Assembly: GCF_041435335.1 (NCBI RefSeq)
Contig: NZ_CP108430.1
Span: forward strand, 744,001-808,000
Source of the DNA: Streptomyces sp. NBC_01283
Lineage (GTDB): Bacteria > Actinomycetota > Actinomycetes > Streptomycetales > Streptomycetaceae
Length of the DNA stretch: 64,000 nt
Direction of reading: 5' to 3'
In this document: positions 47,573-55,462 of the stretch, in pieces
Position numbering within the stretch: position 1 is the first letter of the stretch
How the letters are laid out: each line of letters begins with the position of its first letter
Program-made: the position numbers and the translations under genes
The notes under the pieces: model-generated
Database searches by the model: none
Told to the model about the DNA's origin: nothing
What the model saw: only the letters and a program-made list of their open reading frames with translations

Positions 47573-48484
47573 CTAGGCGTACGCATCTTCTTCCAGGCGA
47601 CGGGCGGCCGCGCTCACGCCGCGCGCGTGCCGGGCCAGTCCCTCCCAGGGGTCCTTGTCGAGGCGATCGCCGAGGTCGGTCACCGTCCAGCGGCGGGCGG
47701 TCAGCTCAGGATCGTCCAGTTCGGCCCAGCCCAACGGCACGGCCACAGGAGCGCCCGGCCTGGTCCGGACGGCGAACGGAGCGACCACGGTCTGGGCGTA
47801 GCCGTTGCGCGCGACGTCCAGATACAGCCGCCCCTTGCGGGCGTCCTTGCGGGGCTCGGTCGTCAGCTCCTTCTCGTGCCGCGCCGCCAGCGTGCGAGCG
47901 GCGGCGCGGGAGAACGCGAGCACGTCGTCGGCGTCATCGCGCCGGTTCAGCGGTACGACGACGTGCAGGCCGCGTGAGCCGGTGGTCATCAGGCCCGACG
48001 GAAGGTCCAGCTCATCGAGCAGCTCATGCAGGCGGTGCGCGGCGCCGCGCACCGGCTCGAAGTCGTCGGCGGGCGGGTCCAGGTCGAAGACCAGGCGGTC
48101 GGGGCGGCGCGGCCGGTCGGCGCGGCTGAGCCAGCGATGGGGGGTGATGCACGCCTGGCCCGCGAGATAGACCAGGGTCGCCGCGTCGTCACAGACCACA
48201 TGCGTCACCTCGCCGCCCTCCTTGGCCACCGTGGCGCGATGGATCCAGTCGGGGAAGTAGTCGGAGACCTCCTTCTGGTAGAAGCGGTCTCCCTCGATCC
48301 CGTCCGGCATCCGCTCCAGCATCAGCGGCCTGCCGCGCAGTTCGGGCAGCATGCGCGGTGCCACACGCCGGTAGTGCTCGGCGAGATCCGCCTTGGTGAT
48401 GCCGTCCCGCGGGAACAGCTCCTTCTCGGCTCGCTTCACCTCGATCCTGCGCCGTCCGACCCGTAGATCAACCGTGGGGCTCAT
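47573..48484 (-). CDS. LigD polymerase-domain protein (NHEJ primase-polymerase)
   Basis: The 303-residue protein from ATG 48484 (GGAGG six bases upstream) is a stand-alone LigD-Pol domain. Key segments are VKRAEKELFPRDGITKADLA, GRPLMLERMPDGIEGDRFYQ, HRWLSRADRPRRPDRLVFDL followed by DPP (the metal-binding D-x-D), SGLMTTGSRGLHVVVPLNRR with the conserved His, and RNGYAQTVVAPFAVRTRPGA. It extends and gap-fills ends during Ku-dependent end joining. In mycobacteria this domain is fused to the phosphoesterase and ligase. Here it is separate, points the other way, and lies 1.2 kb from its likely partners. Confidence 0.93.
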   Translation of the reverse strand: MSPTVDLRVGRRRIEVKRAEKELFPRDGITKADLAEHYRRVAPRMLPELRGRPLMLERMPDGIEGDRFYQKEVSDYFPDWIHRATVAKEGGEVTHVVCDDAATLVYLAGQACITPHRWLSRADRPRRPDRLVFDLDPPADDFEPVRGAAHRLHELLDELDLPSGLMTTGSRGLHVVVPLNRRDDADDVLAFSRAAARTLAARHEKELTTEPRKDARKGRLYLDVARNGYAQTVVAPFAVRTRPGAPVAVPLGWAELDDPELTARRWTVTDLGDRLDKDPWEGLARHARGVSAAARRLEEDAYA

Positions 48485-48542
48485 GTCACGCCTCCTTCGC
48501 ACCGATGCTTCCGCCGCCTCGCCCCTTCCCGGCTCCCCCGGG

Positions 48543-49424
48543 TCACGGCAACGGCGTGCCGCCGGTGGCGTTCATGATCTCCGCGGTGATGAAGCTCGCG
48601 TGCTCGGAAGCCAGGAACACATAGGCGGGCGCCATCTCGGCGGGCTGGGCCGGCCGGCCCATCGGGGCCTGCTGGCCGAACTTCTTGGTGTCCGGCATCG
48701 TGGCCGGGATCAGCGGCGTCCAAACCGGCCCGGGAGCAACGGCGTTGACGCGGATGCCGTTCTCGACCAGCATCTGCGCCAGACCCTGGGTGAACGTGAC
48801 GATGGCGCCCTTGGTCATGGCGTAGTCGAGCAGGTGCGGGCTCGGCTTGTAGGCCTGCACCGAGGTGGTGTTGATGATGGACCCGCCCGCCGGAATGTGC
48901 GGCACGGCCATCTTGCACAGCCAGAACATGCCGTACAGGTTCGTCCGTACGACGCGGTCGAACTGCTCCGTGGAGATGTCCGCGATGCCCTCGGGCTGGG
49001 ACATCTGGTACGCCGCGTTGTTGACCAGTACGTCGATGCGACCGAACTCCGTCACGGCCCGCTCGACGAGGCGACGGCACTGCTCCTCTTCGCGGACGTC
49101 GCACGGCACGGCCAGGCCTCGGCGCCCCGCCTTCTCGACGAGGGCGGCCGTCTCCTGGGCGTCCTCGGCCTCCGTGGGCAGGTAGGTGAACAGGACGTCG
49201 GCCCCCTCGCGCGCGTAGGCCAGCGCGACGGCCCGGCCGATGCCGGAGTCACCGCCGGTCACGACGGCCGCCCGGTCCTGCAGCAGCCCGCTCCCCCGGT
49301 AGGACTCCTCGCCGTGGTCGGGGGGCGGGTCCATGGGTCCGGTCCAGCCCGGCGTCTCCTGGTCCTGCGCGGCGAACTCCGGCTGCGGGTGCTTCGTCGT
49401 CGGGTCCTGCGGGGCGTCACCCAT
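48543..49424 (-). CDS. SDR-family oxidoreductase (YhdF/general-stress type)
   Basis: The 293-residue short-chain dehydrogenase has a Pro-rich N-terminal extension (QDQETPGWTGPMDPPPDHGE) typical of the general-stress SDRs YhdF/YhxD. It is followed by the NAD motif AAVVTGGDSGIGRAVALAYA, VLVNNAAYQMSQPEGI, the Ser of GGSIINTTSVQAYKPS, and the Tyr/Lys pair in LLDYAMTKGAIVTFTQGLA. The end, FITAEIMNATGGTPLP, is family-typical. ATG 49424 follows GGAAG. Its place between two LigD genes, in a strand pair with ligD-Pol, suggests a shared stress regulon. Confidence 0.88.
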   Translation of the reverse strand: MGDAPQDPTTKHPQPEFAAQDQETPGWTGPMDPPPDHGEESYRGSGLLQDRAAVVTGGDSGIGRAVALAYAREGADVLFTYLPTEAEDAQETAALVEKAGRRGLAVPCDVREEEQCRRLVERAVTEFGRIDVLVNNAAYQMSQPEGIADISTEQFDRVVRTNLYGMFWLCKMAVPHIPAGGSIINTTSVQAYKPSPHLLDYAMTKGAIVTFTQGLAQMLVENGIRVNAVAPGPVWTPLIPATMPDTKKFGQQAPMGRPAQPAEMAPAYVFLASEHASFITAEIMNATGGTPLP

Positions 49425-49729
49425 CGCTGCTCTTCCTTCCTCGTATCCACTCCGTCCAGCTTGCGCCGCGTCTCTCGGCGGCGCGAACGCCTGACACCGC
49501 TCACGCCGTACGGCCCTAGCGGACGCAAGGCGTCGGAACTCCGGGTGTCCCGCGGGCCGCGGTCCCACACATGCGGGTCCGTGCGGGTTGCCGCTCCGGG
49601 CCGCTCGCCTGTCGGCGCCCGCGGCCAGGGAGCGCTCGCCGTGCGGGTGGGGTCGGGGGTGCATAACCTGGCCGGGGCCGCGCCGACCACTGCCGACCGC
49701 GGTCAGCGACCCGAGAGAAGGGGCCCGCC
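49425..49729. other. Divergent intergenic region between SDR and LigD phosphoesterase genes
   Basis: About 305 bases with no supported gene. It must hold the promoters for both directions. I could not pick out a convincing -10/-35 pair or SigB-type GGGTAT/GGGTAC with a partner. The sequence is GC-rich with no long inverted repeat. Confidence 0.5.
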
Positions 49730-50401
49730 GTGAGCGAGAAGGACGGCCTGCGGACCTACCGCGGCAAGCGGCACTTCGACAGGACGAGCGAGCCGAGCGG
49801 CGAGCAGGCGGCTCGGGACGCCGCCGATCCGGCTCCGTCCGATGAGCCCACGTTCGTGGTGCAGATCCACGACGCCAGCACGATGCACTTCGACTTCCGC
49901 CTTGAGGTCGACGGCGTACTGAAGTCCTGGTCGGTCCCCAAGGGTCCCTCCACCGATCCGCACGACAAACGCCTGGCCATCCCCACCGAGGACCACCCGC
50001 TGGAGTACAGGGACTTCGAAGGCGTGATCCCCGAGGGCGAGTACGGCGGCGGGACCGTCATCGTCTGGGACCGCGGCACCTACCGTCCCACCAGCCACGA
50101 CAAGCGCAACCGGCCGGTGCCGTTCGGCGAGGCCCTGGAGAAGGGCCACGTCACGTTCGACCTGCACGGCGAGAAACTGCGCGGACAGTACGCGCTCACC
50201 CGCTTCCACGGCCGCGAGGAGAAGAGCGGCGGATCCGCCGCGAAGCCCACCTGGCTGCTCGTGCGCACCGGGCACGGATCGGGCGGCGGCACCCCCGATC
50301 CACGGCGGGCACGGTCGGCACGCAGCGGCCGTACGCTGCGCCAGGTCGCCGAGGCGCCCGACGCACCCAGATGGGATCCGCACGGCGGTGGTGAGGGATG
50401 A
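49730..50401 (+). CDS. LigD 3'-phosphoesterase-domain protein
   Basis: GTG 49730 starts a 223-residue protein with the LigD phosphoesterase fold: TYRGKRHFDRTSEPSGEQA, FVVQIHDASTMHFDFRLEVD with the metal-binding His and Asp pair, GVLKSWSVPKGPSTDPHDKR, AIPTEDHPLEYRDFEGVIPE, and GEYGGGTVIVWDRGTYRP. It trims 3' phosphates and ribonucleotides at breaks. The C-terminal 50 residues are Arg/Gly-rich and disordered. It overlaps the ligase gene by four bases (ATGA), so both are made together. Confidence 0.92.
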   Translation: MSEKDGLRTYRGKRHFDRTSEPSGEQAARDAADPAPSDEPTFVVQIHDASTMHFDFRLEVDGVLKSWSVPKGPSTDPHDKRLAIPTEDHPLEYRDFEGVIPEGEYGGGTVIVWDRGTYRPTSHDKRNRPVPFGEALEKGHVTFDLHGEKLRGQYALTRFHGREEKSGGSAAKPTWLLVRTGHGSGGGTPDPRRARSARSGRTLRQVAEAPDAPRWDPHGGGEG

Positions 50402-51408
50402 CCGGCCTGCTCGACACCCTGCCGCCCGGCCTCGACGGCCGCATCCGCGAGGCCGCACCGGGCGTCGGCCTGGCGGCTTCCCCGATGCTGGCGACGCTCA
50501 CCGACCGGCGTGACTTCCCGGACGGCTGGATCTTCGAGCGGAAACTGGACGGCATTCGGGCGCTCGCGGTGCGCGAGAACGGCAAGGTGACCCTCCGTTC
50601 CCGCTCCGGGCGACGGCTCGACGCCACGTACCCGGAGATCGTCGACGCCCTCGCGGGACAGGACTGCGCGGACTTCACCGTCGACGGAGAGATCGTCGCC
50701 TACGCGCACGGCCGGACCGACTTCGCGCGACTCCAGCAGCGCATGGGGCTCACGCGGCCCGCCGACGTCGCGGCGACCAAGGTCGCGGTGACCTACTACA
50801 TCTTCGATCTCCTGCGCCTGGACGGCATGGACGTGCGGCGGCTGCCGTTGCGCACCCGCAAGTCCCTGCTGCGGCGCGCCCTCGCGTTCACCGCACCCTT
50901 GCGGTTCAGCACCCATCGCAACGAAGGCGGGCCCGAACTCCTCGCCGACGCATGCCGGCGCGGCTGGGAGGGCCTCATCGCCAAACGCGCCGAGAGCACC
51001 TATCAGGCGCGCCGCTCCGGCGACTGGCTCAAGCTGAAGTGTGCCCGGGGGCAGGAGTTCGTGGTGGGCGGGTTCACCGAGCCCACGGGCAGCCGGGAAG
51101 GTATCGGCGCACTGCTCATCGGCTACTACGAGGGCGGGCGGCTGCGCTACGCGGGCAAGGTCGGCACCGGATTCGACCGGCGCACGCTGCTCGCCCTGCG
51201 GCAGGAACTCGACGAACTCCAGGTGGCTGACCCGCCGTTCGAGGATCCAGTCGCGGAGCGGACCGCACACTGGGCACGGCCACGGCTCGTCGCACAGGTC
51301 GCCTTCACGGAGTGGACACGCGACGGCATGCTCCGCCACCCCCGCTACCAGGGGCTGCGGGACGACAAGGATCCGGCGGATGTCGTCAGGGAGCATGAGG
51401 GGCCATGA
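50398..51408 (+). CDS. ligD: ATP-dependent DNA ligase, LigD type
   Basis: The 336-residue enzyme seals breaks in end joining. Lys49 in IFERKLDGIRALAVREN is the adenylated lysine (motif I, K-x-D-G). Other nucleotidyltransferase motifs are VTLRSRSGRR (Ia), FTVDGEIVAYAHGRTDF (III), EGLIAKRAESTYQARRSGDW (IV) and LKLKCARGQEFVVGGFTEP (V), followed by the OB-fold with LRYAGKVGTGFDRRTLLALR and a C-terminal AQVAFTEWTRDGMLRHPRYQ (VI). The length is that of a ligase domain alone. No ku gene is found in the window. Confidence 0.94.
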   Translation: MTGLLDTLPPGLDGRIREAAPGVGLAASPMLATLTDRRDFPDGWIFERKLDGIRALAVRENGKVTLRSRSGRRLDATYPEIVDALAGQDCADFTVDGEIVAYAHGRTDFARLQQRMGLTRPADVAATKVAVTYYIFDLLRLDGMDVRRLPLRTRKSLLRRALAFTAPLRFSTHRNEGGPELLADACRRGWEGLIAKRAESTYQARRSGDWLKLKCARGQEFVVGGFTEPTGSREGIGALLIGYYEGGRLRYAGKVGTGFDRRTLLALRQELDELQVADPPFEDPVAERTAHWARPRLVAQVAFTEWTRDGMLRHPRYQGLRDDKDPADVVREHEGP

Positions 51409-51431
51409 ACTCCGCAGCCGCCGAGCACCGG

Positions 51432-52595
51432 TTAGCAGGTCCGGCGGGCGTTGAGCCGTGCCGCCTGGCGTGTCAGGTGGTCGCGTTCGGGGATGTTGGG
51501 GGCCTTGTCGGCCGCCTCCGCGTACAGCCGTGCCGCCGTCGCCAGGTCGCCGTCGCGCTCGTGGAGGTACGCCGCCACCGCGGCGTGGCGGGGCAAGGAG
51601 TCATCGAGCTCCGCGAGCGCCGCCAGGCCTGCGCGCGGTCCGTCGGCCTCGCCGACGGCCACCGCGCGGTTGAGCCGGACGACCGGGCTGTCGGTCAGGC
51701 GCGCGAGCTCGTCGTACCACTCGACGATCTGCACCCAGTCGGTCTCCTTCGCGGTGGGCGCGTCGGCGTGCAGCGCCGCGATGGCGGCCTGGGCCTGGAA
51801 TTCGCCGAGCCGGTCGCGGGCGAGGGCCGCGTGCAGGATCGCGATGCCCTCGGCGATCGCCTTGGTGTCCCACCGGCCGCGGTCCTGCTCGGCGAGCGGC
51901 ACCAGGCTGCCGTCGGGCGCGGTCCTTGCGGTGCGCCGGGCGTGGTGGATCAGCATGAGGGCGAGCAGGCCCGCCACCTCGGGGTGGTCGATCGCGGCCG
52001 CGAGCTGCCGGGTGAGCCGGATGGCCTCGGCGGCGAGATCGACGTCGCCGGAGTAGCCCTCGTTGAAGACCAGATAGAGGACGCGCAGCACGGTGGCGAC
52101 GTCCCCGGTCTTGTCGAAGCGCACGTCGGAGACGGTGCGCTTGGCCCGGCTGATGCGCTGCGCCATGGTCGCCTCGGGCACCAGGTAGGCCTGGGCGATC
52201 TGGCGGGTGGTGAGCCCGCCGACGGCGCGCAGGGTGAGCGCGACCGCGGAGGCAGGTGTCAGCGACGGGTGGGCGCACAGGAAGTAGAGCTGGAGCGTGT
52301 CGTCCGCGGCGGGTGCGGGTCCGGGCGCCGGTTCCTCGTCTACGCGCTCCTCGCGCCGGCGGCGGGCGGTGTCCGCGCGGGTCGCGTCGAGGAACTTGCG
52401 CCACGCCGCGGTGACCAGCCAGCCCTTGGGATCCCGGGGCGGGTCGGCCGGCCAGACGCGGAGCGCTTCGACCATGGCGTCCTGTACGGCGTCCTCGGCC
52501 GCCGCGAAGTCCGCTCCGCGGCGGACGAGGATGCCAAGGACGCTGGGGGTGAGGCTGCGGAGTTCGACCTCGTTCATCCGCTCGACCTCGTTCAT
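51432..52595 (-). CDS. ECF42-group RNA polymerase sigma factor
   Basis: The 387-residue protein has sigma region 2 (LVRRGADFAAAEDAVQDAMV, WLVTAAWRKFLDATRADTAR) and region 4 (LTLRAVGGLTTRQIAQAYLV, EATMAQRISRAKRTVSD), then a long C-terminal TPR-like extension (VLRVLYLVFNEGYSGDVDLA, LARDRLGEFQAQAAIAALHA, VRLNRAVAVGEADGPRAGLA). That extension plus a DGPF-family partner gene defines the ECF42 group, which works without an anti-sigma factor. The start region is duplicated: ATG 52595 and ATG 52577 head two near-identical 18-bp units. ATG 52595 overlaps the stop of the DGPF gene (ATGA), while ATG 52577 has the better-spaced GAGG. Confidence 0.92.
   Translation of the reverse strand: MNEVERMNEVELRSLTPSVLGILVRRGADFAAAEDAVQDAMVEALRVWPADPPRDPKGWLVTAAWRKFLDATRADTARRRREERVDEEPAPGPAPAADDTLQLYFLCAHPSLTPASAVALTLRAVGGLTTRQIAQAYLVPEATMAQRISRAKRTVSDVRFDKTGDVATVLRVLYLVFNEGYSGDVDLAAEAIRLTRQLAAAIDHPEVAGLLALMLIHHARRTARTAPDGSLVPLAEQDRGRWDTKAIAEGIAILHAALARDRLGEFQAQAAIAALHADAPTAKETDWVQIVEWYDELARLTDSPVVRLNRAVAVGEADGPRAGLAALAELDDSLPRHAAVAAYLHERDGDLATAARLYAEAADKAPNIPERDHLTRQAARLNARRTC
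52560..52595 (-). repeat. 18-bp tandem duplication carrying the sigma factor start codon
   Basis: ATGAACGAGGTCGAGCGG (52595-52578) is followed by ATGAACGAGGTCGAACTC (52577-52560): 16 of 18 bases match. Each copy has its own ATG, and the first copy supplies an SD-like GAGG for the second. Confidence 0.85.
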
Positions 52596-53011
52596 CCGTG
52601 CGGGCACTCCGTGGCGGTGGACTTCGTGCCCATGAACGGGCGGACCTCGAGCCATTCGTGGATCGGCTTGCCGCCCGCCCCGGGCGCGGCCGACAGTTCC
52701 CCGGCCAGTTCGAGGGCGCGGTCGTGGCTGTCGACGTCGATCACCATCCAGCCGGCGATGAGGTCCTTGGTCTCGGCGAAGGGACCGTCGGTGACCGGCG
52801 GGCGTCCCTCTCCGTCGTAGCGGACCCATGTCCCCTCGGGGGCGAGCCCCTGGCTGTCGACGAACTCACCGGTCTCCACGAGCCGGTCCGCGAAGTCGCT
52901 CATGTACTGCACATGCGCCGAGATCTCCTCCGGCGTCCACTGGTCCATCGGCACGTCGTTGACCGAAGCCGGGGCGCCACGGTAGTGCTTGAGCAGCAGG
53001 TACTTGGCCAT
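52592..53011 (-). CDS. YciI/DGPF-domain protein, ECF42 partner
   Basis: The 139-residue product has the YCII-related fold: AKYLLLKHYRGAPASVNDVP, MDQWTPEEISAHVQYMSDFA, LVETGEFVDSQGLAPEGTWV and the family name motif TDGPFAETKDLIAGWMVIDV (D-G-P-F). Such genes are the constant neighbours and presumed targets or signal partners of ECF42 sigma factors. ATG 53011 follows GAGGAG by nine bases. The stop overlaps the first sigma start. Confidence 0.92.
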   Translation of the reverse strand: MAKYLLLKHYRGAPASVNDVPMDQWTPEEISAHVQYMSDFADRLVETGEFVDSQGLAPEGTWVRYDGEGRPPVTDGPFAETKDLIAGWMVIDVDSHDRALELAGELSAAPGAGGKPIHEWLEVRPFMGTKSTATECPHG

Positions 53012-53166
53012 GGTGGTGTTCTCCTCGGGGCTGGTGCGACTCATTATGGTCGCGTCCGCCACGGGGGCGGAGTCGGCACGGGTCTCCCGCACCGCCGAGC
53101 GACTTCTTTCGACCGCGGATGCACCCCTGTACCCCTCGCCCCTCGTGAAGTTCTGGAGGAACCGAC

Positions 53167-53895
53167 TTGACCATCACGACCCGGACCGTGCGATACGCCA
53201 CCGGCGGCGACAGCAAACTGCTCGACATCTACGCCTCCGGGCAGCAGGACGACCGGTGTGTCCTGCTGTGGCACGGGATGGGGCCCGATGAGCGTGACGT
53301 GATGGCCTCGCTGGCCGAGGAGATCGCCAGGTTGGGTCCCACCGTCCTTGTCCCCGACTGGCGTTCGGACCGACCCGACGGCGGGCGGGAACATCTCACT
53401 GACGCCTTGCGGTACGGCCGCGAGTACGTACGCGAACTGAGCGACGGCGGCAGCCAGTTGGTCCTCGCGGGGTGGTCGGCGGGGGCAGGCGCCGCGATGG
53501 GTGTGGCCCTCCAGCCGGAGCACTTCGACGGCTGGCGGCCTGCCGCGATGGTGGGCATCGCGGGCGGCTACCGGCGCACGGCACCCACCACGGGCACCGT
53601 GCCTCTCCAAGCGGTTGGCCGGGCGGTGGCCTCCATCCCCATCCGGCTCGTGCACGGCACCGCGGACGAGGTCGTACCCGTCGATTCCTCGCGCGAACTG
53701 CACGAAGCCCTGCTGGCGCACGGTTGGGATTCCAGACTGTCCGAGCCGGTCACCGACCACGCCGGGGTGCTGGGCTGCGCGTACGACCCCGCTGCCGGGC
53801 GGTGTCTGCCGACGAAGGAGCCTTCCGTGTCGGACCTCGGGCGACGGACGGCTCATGTCATAGCGGGCGCGGTGCTGCCGTGCGGGCAGGCGTGA
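53167..53895 (+). CDS. Alpha/beta hydrolase
   Basis: The 242-residue product starts at TTG 53167, supported by TGGAGGA six bases upstream. It shows CVLLWHGMGPDERDVMASLA (oxyanion hole), LVLAGWSAGAGAAMGVALQP with the nucleophile Ser in G-W-S-A-G, RLVHGTADEVVPVDSSRELH for the acid, and TDHAGVLGCAYDPAAGRCL with the catalytic His. It looks like a small carboxylesterase; the substrate is unknown. It is divergent from the DGPF gene across 155 bases. The next gene starts four bases after its stop, so they form an operon. Confidence 0.8.
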   Translation: MTITTRTVRYATGGDSKLLDIYASGQQDDRCVLLWHGMGPDERDVMASLAEEIARLGPTVLVPDWRSDRPDGGREHLTDALRYGREYVRELSDGGSQLVLAGWSAGAGAAMGVALQPEHFDGWRPAAMVGIAGGYRRTAPTTGTVPLQAVGRAVASIPIRLVHGTADEVVPVDSSRELHEALLAHGWDSRLSEPVTDHAGVLGCAYDPAAGRCLPTKEPSVSDLGRRTAHVIAGAVLPCGQA

Positions 53896-53899
53896 GGCG

Positions 53900-54346
53900 G
53901 TGGACGAGCACCACCAGCTGACCGCCGACGCCGACGCGCGTCGGCGCGAGGTGTGGGCCGACAGCCTCGGCGATGTCCTGGCTTCGGCCTGCTTGGAGGA
54001 GGCCGAAGCCGAGCGGGCCGTCGGTCGGCTGGTCCAGGCGGCGGTCTCCGACACGGAGTACGCGGTACGGGAGTCGGCCCTGCATGCCGTGTGTGAGGCC
54101 GGAGTTCACTACGCGCTCCCGTATGTCGTCCTCGAACCGCTGGCCTTCCACATCGACGCCTTTGAGCCCCTGCTCCTCGAGTACGTGCTGTTCAGCCTGT
54201 CGGCGACCCATGACAGGCGTGCGCTGCGGCCCGTCGAGCCGTTCCTGTCCCACCCTGATTCCGGCGTGCGCGGGGAGGCTGAGCGCGCCGTGGCCGAGCT
54301 TCGCGCATGCGGGGCCCGGTCGTCTCCACCCTGCGGTGCTGCCTGA
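53900..54346 (+). CDS. HEAT-repeat-like protein
   Basis: GTG 53900 opens a 148-residue all-helical protein. Repeated units such as RAVGRLVQAAVSDTEYAVRE and SALHAVCEAGVHYALPYVVL, then RRALRPVEPFLSHPDSGVRG and EAERAVAELRACG, have the A-V-x-x-L / V-R-x-x-A pattern of HEAT or armadillo repeats. Such repeats usually bind another protein. It follows the hydrolase gene by four bases and probably shares its message. The partner cannot be inferred. Confidence 0.7.
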   Translation: MDEHHQLTADADARRREVWADSLGDVLASACLEEAEAERAVGRLVQAAVSDTEYAVRESALHAVCEAGVHYALPYVVLEPLAFHIDAFEPLLLEYVLFSLSATHDRRALRPVEPFLSHPDSGVRGEAERAVAELRACGARSSPPCGAA

Positions 54347-54456
54347 GCGCACCGGCGATTACCGGTCATGCGGGCGGTGATCGCGGTTGACCGGAGTCCG
54401 GCATCGGCCAGGATGCTCGTGCGACCGATCCGCTACGAGAAGGCAGGGCGGCAGTG

Positions 54457-55281
54457 ATGCGCGTGCTGACGTGGAACCTCTGGTGGCGCTTCGGCCCGTG
54501 GGAGGAACGCCGGAAGGCCATCCTCGCGGTGTTGGGTGAGGTCCGCCCCGATGTCATCGGCCTGCAGGAGGTGTGGGCCTGCGGCGGCGAGAACCTCGCG
54601 GAATGGCTGGCGGGCCAGCTCGACATGCACTGGACCTGGGCCGCGTCCCGTGCGCCCGAGCGGTGGCAGAAGCGGATCGGGGACTCGACCGTCGACATCG
54701 GCAACGCCGTCCTGAGCCGCTGGCCCATCACCGAGCACGCGATGATGGAGTTACCCGCCCGCGAGGCCGACTACGACGGCCGCCTGGCGCTCTACGCGCG
54801 CGTCGACGCCCCTGCCCGGCACGTCCCGTTCTTCACCACTCACCTCACGTCGGCCGTCGACGCCTCCGCGGTGCGCTGCCAACAGGTCAGGGCGCTCGCG
54901 GAGTTCGTGGCCGAGCACAGGGGTGGAACCGACTTCCCGCCCGTGGTCACCGGCGACTTCAACGCGTGGCCGGACTCCGACGAGATACGGCAGTTCGGTG
55001 GCTACAAGACAGCCCCCGCCGTCCCCGGTCAGGTCTTCCTCGACGCGTGGGAGTACGCCGACCCGGCACAGCCCGCAGCGACCTGGCTCGCCGCCAACCC
55101 GTACATCGCCGCCGGATACGAACCCAGTGTCCGCATCGACTACATCCACGTGGCCCCACCCGGCCCCGGAGGACTGGGCTCCGTCCGCTCCGTGCGACGT
55201 GTCGGCGACGAGCCGGTGGACGGCGTCTGGCCCTCCGACCATGCCGCTGTACTCGCGGACCTGAGGTCACCGCAGACATAG
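54457..55281 (+). CDS. Endonuclease/exonuclease/phosphatase-fold enzyme with a TTA codon
   Basis: The 274-residue product has the EEP fold: MRVLTWNLWWRFGPWEERRK, VIGLQEVWACGGENLAEWLA with the metal-binding Glu, FFTTHLTSAVDASAVRCQQV, VVTGDFNAWPDSDEIRQFGG (the D-x-N pair) and WPSDHAAVLADL (terminal D-H). Substrates range from nucleic acids to inositol phosphates and sphingolipids; none can be assigned here. Leu99 (54751-54753, in MMELPAREAD) is encoded by TTA, the bldA-dependent codon in Streptomyces. GTG 54454 is an alternative start. No signal peptide is seen. Confidence 0.85.
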   Translation: MRVLTWNLWWRFGPWEERRKAILAVLGEVRPDVIGLQEVWACGGENLAEWLAGQLDMHWTWAASRAPERWQKRIGDSTVDIGNAVLSRWPITEHAMMELPAREADYDGRLALYARVDAPARHVPFFTTHLTSAVDASAVRCQQVRALAEFVAEHRGGTDFPPVVTGDFNAWPDSDEIRQFGGYKTAPAVPGQVFLDAWEYADPAQPAATWLAANPYIAAGYEPSVRIDYIHVAPPGPGGLGSVRSVRRVGDEPVDGVWPSDHAAVLADLRSPQT

Positions 55282-55305
55282 GAACAGTTGGGAACAGTCT
55301 GGTGC

Positions 55306-55343
55306 GCCGCCCCCTGCCGGGCTCAAGGGCCCGCGGCGGGGCT
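55306..55343 (+). terminator. Imperfect GC-rich hairpin after the EEP gene
   Basis: GCCGCCCCCTGCCGGGC and the following GGGCCCGCGGCGGGGC pair with a few mismatches around a CTCAA-like loop, 25 bases after the EEP stop. It could terminate that transcript; the stem is weaker than the other terminators in this window. Confidence 0.35.
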
Positions 55344-55462
55344 TTGGCACCGGGCAGGACAGGGCCTTGGTCCCCGGGATGGGTGAGGAAGGTCCCGGTA
55401 TGGCGACTCCCGTCTGCGGAACGACTCGCGAGACCGCCGGAACCAGATGGGGAGAGGGCACT

